The notes under the pieces were generated by a model. It worked only from the letters and a program-made list of their open reading frames with translations. It searched no databases and was not told the DNA's origin. This document shows, piece after piece, positions 27,267 to 35,837 of a stretch of 48,562 nt of DNA. Location: NCBI GenBank assembly GCA_016297415.1, contig JAEDGQ010000004.1, positions 1-48,562 of the forward strand. Reading direction: 5' to 3'. The translations under genes and the position numbers were made by a program. The DNA comes from Treponema sp. Lineage in GTDB: Bacteria; Spirochaetota; Spirochaetia; Treponematales; Treponemataceae. The stretch's first letter is position 1, and every line of letters begins with the position of its first letter.

Positions 27267-30200
27267 TTAGAACACGTTTACCCGCAGACCAATAGAAATC
27301 TGAGGAACAAGGTTCTTGATTTCTTCGTCAGAACTTACATCAGTTGGAATGAACCATAACTGACCTTCTGTATAAACAGCAATAGTTCTGAACATTTTCT
27401 GCTTCTGGAATGTTACACGAGGGAATTCCAGCTGAGCCAGCACGGCAGAAAGAATCTGTGGCTTTCCAGAACCTGTCTGACTGAAGCGGGAGAAGTTAGC
27501 TCCCACTGTAACGTTTGCAGACAACCATTCGTAGTCACGACCAAAGAAGTACATGAACGGAATATATGCAACATTTGCAAGAATCTTACCGCCTACTACG
27601 TTTCCGCCATAACGGGAATTTGTAGCAGAGAAGATGTTTCTCTGTTCCTGAGTAAACTGACCGAACTGTGCCTGAAGACGAACGTTATCATCGAAGAATG
27701 AGAGTCCGGCACCAACACTGTACAGAGTTGCACCCCAGAACTGAGCATCGATATAAAGTCCCTGAATAAATGCTGGAACTTCGTAACTTGCTTTATCGCC
27801 TTTGCGGAGGAACAGTTTTACGTTTTTAAGTTCCTGATTATCGTGGGCAAGACCACTGAATTCGATATTCTGGTTAAACCGTCCGCCTTCGCCAGGGCTG
27901 ATAAGCTTAACAGTTGGTTTTGTTTTATCTACCTGAACAATTACTCTTGTTATAGCTGTTTCACCGTTTTTCAGTGTGGCACGGAGAAGCAGGAAGTGGT
28001 AACCTTCTGCAATATCTTCGTTTTCAATACGGTAACGCCAGGTTTCACCATTAGAAACTGTTTCAAATGACTTTCCGTTGTTAAGGGAAAGTTCAACTTT
28101 TTCAATAGTTTTTGCTGCCAGCTCAGCTTTAGCTTCTTTTGAAGCACCCTTCTGAGAAACAGCTGCTTTTTCTTCGTCTGATATTACACAACCTGCTCTA
28201 CCGGCTACATAAGGACGTTCAATAGCAAAGTCACCATAAGTAAAGTTATCAATTGTTACCCAAGGACCAGCACTGTTGTAGTTGATGTACTGAGTATTTG
28301 AATCAATTGTTGTTACATTTGCCAGATGTGCCTTTACGCGAATCTGATGCTGACCGTTTTCAAGGTTGATTGCACCTGTTTTTGCTTCAGGGTTAATGTC
28401 GAATTTAAAGTATCCTGATGCACTAAGTTTTGTTTCTGCAACACTTTCACCATCTACAAAGAGTTCCAGTTTTTCAACATTTACTTCGCTTATAGCAGTA
28501 CCGTAAATATTGAAATGACCCTGTACAAATTCTCCGTTGAGAGGATAAAGCAGGTCAACTTTTGAAAGAACTGCTTTTTTGTCCAGCTGAACGTTCCGTG
28601 AAACACGAGTAATGTTGTTTGCAGCATCTTCACCTGTAAGTTCTACGTTATAGAATCCGCTGTCCAGAGAAGAAAGATCGATTGACTGACTGATGATTGC
28701 ACCTGGAACAAGTTCAATCTTTGAAAGTTTTTCGCTTACGATTTTTCCTTCAAGAGAACGTACTGTAATGTAAAGTTTCTCAAGACCAATGTTATCTGTT
28801 GTCTGACCTGAGAAGAACAGCATTTTTGTTGTTTTTGAGTCATCCAGTGGCAGTTCAAGATTGATGCTTGGTGGAGTGTTATCAATGTTAATTAATGAAG
28901 AATAAAGACCTTCAATACCATACCAGTCTACAACCTTAAGGAAGACTACATGAGTTCCGTCCTGAACAACACGAGAATCAAATTCGTAAGTCCAGTCAGA
29001 GCGTTCATTTGTGTGAGAGAAGTTGCCTTTTGCTTCATTATATGTGTTACCGTTATCAACAGAGATGAAAACTTTGCTGATGCCGTTTTTATCTGTGGCA
29101 TTACCTGTAAGTTTTACCCAGCCCTTTACAGTTTCTTCAATTGGTGGTGTTACAACAGCACCCTTTGGTTCCTGGAGGGAAACCTTGAAGTTGCGTACAA
29201 ATTCAGGACCCTTTACACCGTTCAAGTCTTCTGCATAAACAGTGATTTTGTGTTCATTGTCTTTAAGCTGAGAAACAGCTTCGTCCTGATCAAGTTTGAT
29301 TTCAATTTCAAAGCTTGAATCAAATTCTTCTGAAACAAGCTGGAACTGACCGTCATCAAGTTTGTAGTAAACTCTTGAAGGACCATCATCATCAACACAA
29401 ACACCAGAAACCTTGAATGTTGTTGTCTGTACTGAATCTTCTTCCGGCAGATGAACTTCTGCAACAGGAAGGTCTGATTTTGAATCAATAACAAATCCCC
29501 AGTTATGTACAGTTTCTACGTTGTCGTTTTCATCATAGAAATTGAATCCCATAATTTCGTTGATTGGCTTGTCCTTTGTTCCAAAATGTGTTGTTACAAG
29601 AGGATTTCCAATTTCAAATTCTACAGGAACTGGAGTTTCTTTTCCTGTTTTTGGAGGAACATATTCAGCCTTTTTGAAGCGTCCGTTATCTGAAACAGTG
29701 AATACAACAAGGTTTTCACCGTTTACTACATCACCTTCACAAGGAAGAATTACATTTACTACCGGTTTAGTTGTATCTTTGTGAATTACTGTCTGAGTAT
29801 ATGAATATTTGTTTGCAGCATCTTTTACACGAACATCAACAGGAACAAGCCCGTCTTCGATTCCTTCCATTTTAAGAACTGCTGTAAATACTCCGCCCCC
29901 CTGAGCAACAGCTGTATTCCAGCTTTCACCCTTATCAATAGAATATTCTACTGAAGAGATGCCGTTTACATCTGATGCTTTTACAGAAATTGATGTATTT
30001 TTCTTTACCCATTTTCCAGTTTCTGGAGCTGTAATTTCTACAGCTGGTGCTGAATCATCAACAAGGAGAGTAACTGGAGATGATGTATAAGAAAGTCCCT
30101 GTGGATCTGTTACTTTTACAGCAACATTTTTGTAGAGGCCTTCTTTTTCGGCAAGAATATATACATAGTTGCCGTCTGCTGTTGCTGTAAGTCCAGCCTG

Positions 30201-33200
30201 TGGTGGAGCCAGAGTTACTGTTACAGGAGAATATACGTTTGCATAAGCACCAATTTTTTTGTTTGTTCCAAGAACATAGCGGCCATTGTCTTTGTCGTAA
30301 GTGCATTCTGCAGATGGTGCCCAGTGAATTACTTTTGCATCATTTACAAGAGCTGCATCTTTTTCCCGTACAACTGCAATTGTTCCTTTATAAGAAGCAT
30401 TTCCGCCTGCTGTTTCAGCAGTAACTTTAATTGTTGTAAGGCGGCATGGCAGATTGTTAAGAGGAATTTCAGCCTCATATACGCCTGCTGCCGGAGAACG
30501 AACTCCAGACTTCATATCAACTTTTCCATTCTGTTTTTCTTCCCCGCCAGGAACCTTTTCGCCTTCGATTGTCCAGCTGATTCCGTTAAGGGCAAAGTCA
30601 GAAAGAACTGTAACTTTTGCTTTTACAGATGAAGCGCCTTTTGGAAGGGCAACATGCATACCACTGGCATATTCAGTTCCGCCAACTTCTGTAATGAATA
30701 CTTTTGCATTGCCTTCTTTTGAAGCTGTGTATGTTGAGAATGGTTTTCCTTTTTCTAATTCTGAAAGATTTGAGTTTCCTGCAGGAAGATCTGCTCTGTA
30801 ATATGTTTTACCAAAACCTGAAACTGCTTCTGAATTACTCTTCTTCTGACGGATTACAATGCTGTAAACATCAACACCATCAGCCCATGTACATAAAGGT
30901 TTAATAGTAATTTTCTGTCCGCCTGCTTCTACAGCAGGGAGTTTCCATACTTTTACAGAACCGGCAGCTGTTTTTCCGTTGTTAGCAACAACTTCTACTA
31001 CAGATACACCAGTCCTGAACTGATCAGCAGGAATTTCAAAGGCAAATTCGTTTCCTTTTACAGGAAGAGCTGTAAATTCACCGGCTTTCATTGTGCTGTC
31101 TACTTCTGAAATCAAATGCTTAACTTTTGTATTCTTGGTGTCATATTTGATTCCGGCAGAGAAAATTCTATATCCGAGAGAAGTAAGGGGTGTCTCTGAA
31201 GAATACTTACCTGTAACTTTTACAGATTCTGCAGCTTCACCTTCTGCAGGTTCTACAGAAAGAACTGCTTCATTTTCGTTAACAATAATTGTTGGAGCCG
31301 GAGAGTCTGAGTGGAATACAAGACTCTGGCTTTCGTAAGGAATATTGTCTTCAGAAACAACACGAACTTTTACTGGAACTGATGCTCCCAGAGAATCTGT
31401 TGCAGTAAGTGTGATTGTGTTTTCTGTGAATGTAAGTTTTGCAAATGGTGTTGCAGGAACAAGTGTTGCAGACTTGATTTTTCCACCTGCAAAGTAACCT
31501 GTTACAGGATGTTCAGGATTATTAATAATGTCACCTGCTTCACTGATACGGCTGTCATCAAAAACAACACGAGGCATGTCTACTGTTACATCTGTAAGAT
31601 TAAGCAGCTTAACAGTTTCCTTCTGCTCAACAATGCGGTTGTAAATATCTGCGGCTGTTACTGTAATTTTTACAGTTCCGTAAGCAACGTCTGCTCCAGA
31701 AAGAGGAACGTTTACAGCTACAGTTTTATCTCCGGCTTTAACTGGAATGTCACCAGTCTTTACACCTTCTTTTCCCCATTCGAGTTTATAGGAAACAAGT
31801 GAAATACCTGATTCGCTTGAAACTGAAGTTGCAAATACAGGATTTGCTTCCGGATGAACTTTAATACCTGTAAAGGCAGCTTCGCTTCCTGTTGAGCTGT
31901 TAATTTTTGCTTCTGCAAATACAGGAATATTTCCTTTTGAAGTAAAGTCAGCTGTTACAGCATTTCCCTTTACACCATATTTATCAATGGCACAAACAGT
32001 TACTGTATGTTTTCCAGCCTTAAGTTCTGTATCCTGGTTAAGAAGTGCGCAGAATACACCCTGAGTTTCGATAGTCTGAGCTTTTCCGCCATCAAGACTG
32101 TATTCAACTTTTGCAACTTCATCATCGTCTGATGCAATACCCCGAAGGAATACTGAACCGGCAGCACCTTCTACAGTACCACCGGCAGCTGGAGTTTCAA
32201 TTACAACTACAGGTTTATCAGCTTCCTGATTAAGAGGGATTACGCGTTTTGCAGGAACTTCGTTTCCTGCTATATCTTTTGCAACTACTGTGAATTCAAT
32301 GTTTTTTGTTGAAGATGTTGTATCAATCAAAGGAGTACACCAGTAAGGGTTACCTGGAATAAGTTCAAATTCTCCTGACTGACCGTTATTGCAGCTCCAT
32401 TTAAGGCTCTGAATACCGATAGCATCTTTTGCATATCCTGCAATCTGAATAAAGCCGTTTTTAACTTCGTCCTGTGCAGGTGTGACGATTTTTACATCTG
32501 GTTTTGTATTATCTACGAAATAGAGGAATGAGTTGTATCCGATTGAACCCATGTTATCGATTGCCTTAAACCAGCAGATCTGGGCTCCATCAGGGAAATC
32601 TTTTGTGTTAACAGGAAGTTCGAAAGAACAGATACCTGTTTTTTTGTCTAAATCAAGCTTAAGGTCATAGAAGTTCTGTCTTCCGTCCAGAGAATAGCTG
32701 AGCTTTTTAATACCGTTACCATCTGAAACTGTACCTTTAAGATTGATTTTGCCAGATACAAGTTCTCCAAGCTGGTGATTTGTTACTGTAGTAACAGGAA
32801 GATTACGGTCCAGGTTCCATGTTACTTTTGCAACTTTAGAAGCCTTGCCTTTTGAAGAAAGACCATTAATATCTTCTCCGTAAACTTCAATTGTATGAGG
32901 ACCTTCTGTAAGTTTTGTTGTATCAAGAGTGTAAGACCAGAATTCCTTACCGTTTGCAAGAACTGGTTCTGCACCATCAAGAATAAGCCATACTTTATCT
33001 ACACCATCATCATCAATACATGTACCTACGATGTTAAGGTTTCCTGGTACACGCATGTTTTTAATTGGGTTTGTAATACCTGAGATAGTATAATCTGAAT
33101 CTTTATCAATAAAAATGTTGTATGGACCACCCACTGTCTGGTTTCCACCTTTGTCTTCTACTGTAACAAGAACATTGTATTTGCCATCTTTTTTCTTATC

Positions 33201-33332
33201 GATGTCAAAATCTTCCTGCCAGCTGTCCATCTGTGCAACTTCACGTTCATCAATATCACCCTTTCCGTGGGCGAACAAAGATGACGCAGCAAGAAGCAGC
33301 GAAGTAATAATAAGAATTCCCTTTTTAAGCAT
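27267..33332 (-). CDS. Giant Ig-repeat protein with C-terminal outer-membrane barrel
   Basis: This 2021-residue protein has a signal peptide (MLKKGILIITSLLLAASSLFA) without a lipobox. More than a dozen modules of 90-110 residues follow, with repeated signatures such as GKINLKGTVSDGNGIKKLSY, SISVKASDVNGISSVEYSID and WVKLTGNATDKNGISKVFIS, in the style of bacterial Ig-like domains that lie on cell surfaces. The last ~170 residues (about 1850-2021) change character to amphipathic strands rich in aromatics (YIDAQFWGATLYSVGAGLSF, ILANVAYIPFMYFFGRDYEW) and end in ...SIGLRVNVF. A terminal Phe is typical of BAM-inserted beta-barrels. Anchoring in the outer membrane with Ig modules displayed or spanning the periplasm is inferred. 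A good promoter lies at 33366-33393 and an AGAGGG site precedes the ATG. Confidence 0.82.
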   Translation of the reverse strand: MLKKGILIITSLLLAASSLFAHGKGDIDEREVAQMDSWQEDFDIDKKKDGKYNVLVTVEDKGGNQTVGGPYNIFIDKDSDYTISGITNPIKNMRVPGNLNIVGTCIDDDGVDKVWLILDGAEPVLANGKEFWSYTLDTTKLTEGPHTIEVYGEDINGLSSKGKASKVAKVTWNLDRNLPVTTVTNHQLGELVSGKINLKGTVSDGNGIKKLSYSLDGRQNFYDLKLDLDKKTGICSFELPVNTKDFPDGAQICWFKAIDNMGSIGYNSFLYFVDNTKPDVKIVTPAQDEVKNGFIQIAGYAKDAIGIQSLKWSCNNGQSGEFELIPGNPYWCTPLIDTTSSTKNIEFTVVAKDIAGNEVPAKRVIPLNQEADKPVVVIETPAAGGTVEGAAGSVFLRGIASDDDEVAKVEYSLDGGKAQTIETQGVFCALLNQDTELKAGKHTVTVCAIDKYGVKGNAVTADFTSKGNIPVFAEAKINSSTGSEAAFTGIKVHPEANPVFATSVSSESGISLVSYKLEWGKEGVKTGDIPVKAGDKTVAVNVPLSGADVAYGTVKITVTAADIYNRIVEQKETVKLLNLTDVTVDMPRVVFDDSRISEAGDIINNPEHPVTGYFAGGKIKSATLVPATPFAKLTFTENTITLTATDSLGASVPVKVRVVSEDNIPYESQSLVFHSDSPAPTIIVNENEAVLSVEPAEGEAAESVKVTGKYSSETPLTSLGYRIFSAGIKYDTKNTKVKHLISEVDSTMKAGEFTALPVKGNEFAFEIPADQFRTGVSVVEVVANNGKTAAGSVKVWKLPAVEAGGQKITIKPLCTWADGVDVYSIVIRQKKSNSEAVSGFGKTYYRADLPAGNSNLSELEKGKPFSTYTASKEGNAKVFITEVGGTEYASGMHVALPKGASSVKAKVTVLSDFALNGISWTIEGEKVPGGEEKQNGKVDMKSGVRSPAAGVYEAEIPLNNLPCRLTTIKVTAETAGGNASYKGTIAVVREKDAALVNDAKVIHWAPSAECTYDKDNGRYVLGTNKKIGAYANVYSPVTVTLAPPQAGLTATADGNYVYILAEKEGLYKNVAVKVTDPQGLSYTSSPVTLLVDDSAPAVEITAPETGKWVKKNTSISVKASDVNGISSVEYSIDKGESWNTAVAQGGGVFTAVLKMEGIEDGLVPVDVRVKDAANKYSYTQTVIHKDTTKPVVNVILPCEGDVVNGENLVVFTVSDNGRFKKAEYVPPKTGKETPVPVEFEIGNPLVTTHFGTKDKPINEIMGFNFYDENDNVETVHNWGFVIDSKSDLPVAEVHLPEEDSVQTTTFKVSGVCVDDDGPSRVYYKLDDGQFQLVSEEFDSSFEIEIKLDQDEAVSQLKDNEHKITVYAEDLNGVKGPEFVRNFKVSLQEPKGAVVTPPIEETVKGWVKLTGNATDKNGISKVFISVDNGNTYNEAKGNFSHTNERSDWTYEFDSRVVQDGTHVVFLKVVDWYGIEGLYSSLINIDNTPPSINLELPLDDSKTTKMLFFSGQTTDNIGLEKLYITVRSLEGKIVSEKLSKIELVPGAIISQSIDLSSLDSGFYNVELTGEDAANNITRVSRNVQLDKKAVLSKVDLLYPLNGEFVQGHFNIYGTAISEVNVEKLELFVDGESVAETKLSASGYFKFDINPEAKTGAINLENGQHQIRVKAHLANVTTIDSNTQYINYNSAGPWVTIDNFTYGDFAIERPYVAGRAGCVISDEEKAAVSQKGASKEAKAELAAKTIEKVELSLNNGKSFETVSNGETWRYRIENEDIAEGYHFLLLRATLKNGETAITRVIVQVDKTKPTVKLISPGEGGRFNQNIEFSGLAHDNQELKNVKLFLRKGDKASYEVPAFIQGLYIDAQFWGATLYSVGAGLSFFDDNVRLQAQFGQFTQEQRNIFSATNSRYGGNVVGGKILANVAYIPFMYFFGRDYEWLSANVTVGANFSRFSQTGSGKPQILSAVLAQLEFPRVTFQKQKMFRTIAVYTEGQLWFIPTDVSSDEEIKNLVPQISIGLRVNVF

Positions 33333-33365
33333 TTTTACCCTCTTTTCGATGTGTTTTACGCTCAG

Positions 33366-33393
33366 TTTATAACAATTTTTTATTAAGTGTCAA
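33366..33393 (-). promoter_or_regulatory. Promoter of the Ig-barrel gene
   Basis: On the minus strand TTGACA (33393-33388) and TATAAA (33371-33366) are 16 nt apart. The predicted 5' leader is about 26 nt and contains the AGAGGG ribosome binding site. Confidence 0.8.
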
Positions 33394-33502
33394 ATAATAA
33401 GCGTATATTATTCCATTTATTTGTATCGGCACAAAGACCTTTTTTCTATAGTCGACTTTGGAGATAATTAACATTTTTTTTAAAAATTTATAAAAAACAG
33501 GT

Positions 33503-33508
33503 TATAAT
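33503..33508 (+). promoter_or_regulatory. -10 box of the sirtuin gene, leaderless geometry
   Basis: A perfect TATAAT ends 6 nt before the ATG at 33515, and no Shine-Dalgarno sequence lies between. The -35 region (TTTAAA-like near 33479) is poor. Transcription would start at or next to the ATG. Confidence 0.65.
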
Positions 33509-33514
33509 CAGATT

Positions 33515-34255
33515 ATGAATGAACAAATTGCACAATTACAGCAGATGATTGATGAATGCCACAACATCGTTTTTTTTGGTGGTGCAGGCGTAAGTACAGA
33601 AAGCGGAATTCCTGACTTCCGAAGCCAGGATGGCCTTTATAACCAGCAGTGGAAATACCCTCCGGAAACAATGATAAGCAGAAGTTTCTTTGACCACGAC
33701 CCCAAGGAATTTTACAGATTCTACAGAGAAAAACTTATTATCAAAGATGTTGAACCAAATATTACCCACATAAAACTGGCACAGATGGAAAAAGCCGGCA
33801 AACTCAGTGCCGTTGTAACACAGAACATTGACGGTCTGCACCAGAAAGCCGGAAGCAAAAAAGTATATGAACTTCACGGCTCTACCCTGAGAAATTTCTG
33901 TATGAAATGCGGAAAGTTTTATGATGACAGTTTTATTGCAGCCAGCGGAAACACAGAAGAAAAGCTTCCGCTCTGCACAGAATGCGGTGGACTTGTAAAA
34001 CCGGATGTTGTTCTCTACGAAGAAGGTCTTGATGACCAGACAGTTACAGGCGCCATTAATGCAATTTCTGAAGCTGATATGCTGATTATTGGTGGAACCA
34101 GCCTTGTTGTTTATCCTGCAGCAGGATTTATCAGATACTTCAGGGGTAAGTACATTGTAATGATTAATAAAAGCGAAACTCAGGCTGACGGCATGTGTAA
34201 CCTTGTCCTGCATCAGGGACTGGGCAGCGTATTTGAACAGATAAAAGTTGAATAG
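33515..34255 (+). CDS. cobB: Sirtuin-type NAD-dependent protein deacylase
   Basis: The protein removes acyl groups from lysines using NAD. In its 246 residues are the NAD-binding GGAGVSTESGIPDFRS (22-37), the TQNIDGLH segment (102-109), catalytic H121 in LHGS, and a zinc site from C129, C132, C154 and C157. The length is normal for bacterial sirtuins. The acyl preference cannot be read with confidence. The gene is divergent from the Ig-barrel gene and stands alone. It has no Shine-Dalgarno sequence. Confidence 0.93.
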   Translation: MNEQIAQLQQMIDECHNIVFFGGAGVSTESGIPDFRSQDGLYNQQWKYPPETMISRSFFDHDPKEFYRFYREKLIIKDVEPNITHIKLAQMEKAGKLSAVVTQNIDGLHQKAGSKKVYELHGSTLRNFCMKCGKFYDDSFIAASGNTEEKLPLCTECGGLVKPDVVLYEEGLDDQTVTGAINAISEADMLIIGGTSLVVYPAAGFIRYFRGKYIVMINKSETQADGMCNLVLHQGLGSVFEQIKVE

Positions 34256-34276
34256 ACCCTCCGGTATGGAGCACTG

Positions 34277-34419
34277 GGGGCTGTCCAATAAGTAATGACT
34301 GTAGCGGTCATTGAGCCCTTCGACAGGCTCAGGAACCACCTGTCGAAATGACCATTGCACTAAATATGGTGGTTTCGATAAACTCAACCACCGTAAGTTG
34401 AACTTTTTGGACAGCTCCC
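34277..34419 (+). repeat. Nested palindromic repeat, long copy
   Basis: The ends are GGGGCTGTCCAATAAG and the inverted TTTTTGGACAGCTCCC. Compared with the short copy at 34752-34803 it carries a 90-bp insertion (34293-34382) after AATAAG. The insertion contains further hairpins (GGTGGTT/AACCACC, TCGACAGG/CCTGTCGA, AATGAC/GTCATT) and a CTTCGACAGGCTCAGG-type motif that recurs in many unrelated bacterial genomes. No transposase is present. It resembles a small non-autonomous element. Confidence 0.7.
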
Positions 34420-34510
34420 GCTTTATGACTTATAACTTATTTTTATTTTTATTTTTTAAAAATCCTGATATACAATTTATCTATTAACACAGACTTAAAG
34501 GAGTATTAAT

Positions 34511-34726
34511 ATGGCTAAAGGCAAAGGTTATTTTGGATTAGGTACACTCGTTAGCATCATTCTTTGTATCTTCTTAGGACCACTCTTAGGAATCATCCAG
34601 AGAATTATGGACAAAAAGATTGTTGCAGCACTTCTTCGTTTCTTCCTGGGCTGGAACCTGATTTGGTTCCTGGATCTTATCTGGCTCATCATCAAGGGTG
34701 ACATTTTCAAGATTATCAACTGCTAG
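34511..34726 (+). CDS. Small two-helix membrane protein, unknown function
   Basis: This 71-residue protein has two hydrophobic helices (about 10-30 and 40-62), joined by a short basic loop (QRIMDKK). It starts MAKGKGYFG and ends with Cys. A good AAAGGAG site lies 8 nt before the ATG. Size and topology recall small stress-type membrane proteins of the YqaE/Pmp3 kind, but the sequence is not a clear match. It is bracketed by two copies of the palindromic repeat in the same orientation. The second copy also supplies a terminator. Confidence 0.7.
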   Translation: MAKGKGYFGLGTLVSIILCIFLGPLLGIIQRIMDKKIVAALLRFFLGWNLIWFLDLIWLIIKGDIFKIINC

Positions 34727-34751
34727 TTTGAAATAACTGCTATCAACAAAA

Positions 34752-34810
34752 GGGGCTGTCCAATAAGCTCAACCACCGCAAGTTGAACTTTTCGGACAGC
34801 CCCTTTTTAT
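34752..34810 (+). repeat. Palindromic repeat, short copy, also acting as terminator
   Basis: A 52-bp element (34752-34803) in which GGGGCTGTCC pairs perfectly with GGACAGCCCC, with an inner TCAAC/GTTGA stem. TTTTTAT follows, so it should terminate the small membrane-protein transcript. Apart from the 90-bp insertion it matches the long copy with three mismatches in the right-hand 37 bp. Confidence 0.75.
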
Positions 34811-34821
34811 TTGCTGTAATT

Positions 34822-34855
34822 CAAAAAAAATCCCGGTCAGATATGTACTGCCGGG
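34822..34855 (-). terminator. Terminator of parAB
   Basis: CCCGG/CCGGG arms (34832-34836 and 34851-34855) with inner CAG/CTG pairing are followed on the minus strand by eight T. Confidence 0.8.
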
Positions 34856-34862
34856 TATTAAT

Positions 34863-35837
34863 TTATTTACAGATTAAATCAAAAAGTCTGTCAAAATCGG
34901 CTTTGTTGAAATAACTGATTTCAATGCTGCCTTTTTCGTAGCTGCCCTTAATCTGAACCTTTGTGCCGAGTTTTTCAATAAGCTGTGTTTCAACATCAAT
35001 AAGGTCTGGATCACGGGTTGCGCCTTTGCTGCTTCCAGGCTTCTTTTCTTTGAGCTGAGGATTATTGATTTCTCCAGCCATAACTTCTGCCTGATGAACC
35101 GAAAGTCCCTGTCCTACAATTTTTCCGAACAGAATCTGCATGTTCATTTTGTCTTTTACCATAAGCAATGCTCTGGCATGACCTGGTGTAATCTGTCCTG
35201 AAACGAGGGCATTCTGAATGTCTTCAGGAAGTTTTAAAAGACGGATAGCATTTGCAACGGTTGCACGATTTTTGCCGACTTTCTGTGCAACTTCTTCCTG
35301 CTTAAGTCCCCCCAGTTCCATAAGCTTGTAATAAGCTTTGGCTTCTTCTACAGGATTTAAGTCTGCACGCTGAATATTTTCGATAAGTGCAACCTCAAGT
35401 TTTTTCTGTTCGCTGTATGCAGAAAGCTGAACAGGAACTTTTTTAAGTCCTGCCATTTTTGAAGCACGGGTACGGCGTTCACCGGCAATAATATAGAAAG
35501 TACCGTCTTTTGCATCTTCGATTGTAATGGGCTGAATTATGCCGTTTTCTTTGATGGACTCAGACAGTTCCTTAAGTTTTTCTTCATCAAACTCTGAACG
35601 AGGCTGATGGGGATTTGGCTTTAAGAGTTCAGGAGCAACCCAAAGACGGCCGTTTTCATCCTGTTCAATTCCTGCAGGGAGAGAACCTTTTTTAAGGGAT
35701 ACAGCAGGTTCTTCTGATTTTTTAGGTTCTTCTTTTGCTGATGCAGGTGTTTCTGATTTTTCTGCTGCACCGGATGTATTTGCTGCATCTCCAAGAAGGG
35801 ATGCAAGTCCATTTCCAAGACCGAATTTTTTAGCCAC
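34863..35837 (-). CDS. parB: Chromosome-partitioning protein ParB
   Basis: ParB binds parS sites, spreads as a CTP-dependent clamp and works with ParA in chromosome segregation. The 324-residue protein starts MAKKFGLGNGLASLLG, typical of ParB/Spo0J. After a variable charged linker it has LKPNPHQPRSEFDEEKLKEL, the CTP-binding GERRTRAS segment, and the helix-turn-helix GGLKQEEVAQKVGKNRATVAN. The start codon overlaps the end of parA by 8 nt, so the genes are translationally coupled. Confidence 0.95.
   Translation of the reverse strand: MAKKFGLGNGLASLLGDAANTSGAAEKSETPASAKEEPKKSEEPAVSLKKGSLPAGIEQDENGRLWVAPELLKPNPHQPRSEFDEEKLKELSESIKENGIIQPITIEDAKDGTFYIIAGERRTRASKMAGLKKVPVQLSAYSEQKKLEVALIENIQRADLNPVEEAKAYYKLMELGGLKQEEVAQKVGKNRATVANAIRLLKLPEDIQNALVSGQITPGHARALLMVKDKMNMQILFGKIVGQGLSVHQAEVMAGEINNPQLKEKKPGSSKGATRDPDLIDVETQLIEKLGTKVQIKGSYEKGSIEISYFNKADFDRLFDLICK

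Noticed and set aside
17003..33332. CRISPR or short tandem DNA repeats in the Ig genes
   Set aside because: The periodicity is at the protein-fold level (about 90-110 residues). No short direct DNA repeats with unique spacers were seen.
33333..33514. Small gene in the gap between the Ig-barrel gene and the sirtuin gene
   Set aside because: The 182-bp gap holds only the two divergent promoters. No frame with a ribosome binding site was seen.
33536..34387. A 283-codon open frame antisense to the sirtuin gene
   Set aside because: It lies opposite a gene with all sirtuin motifs, and its translation has no recognisable motif or ribosome binding site.
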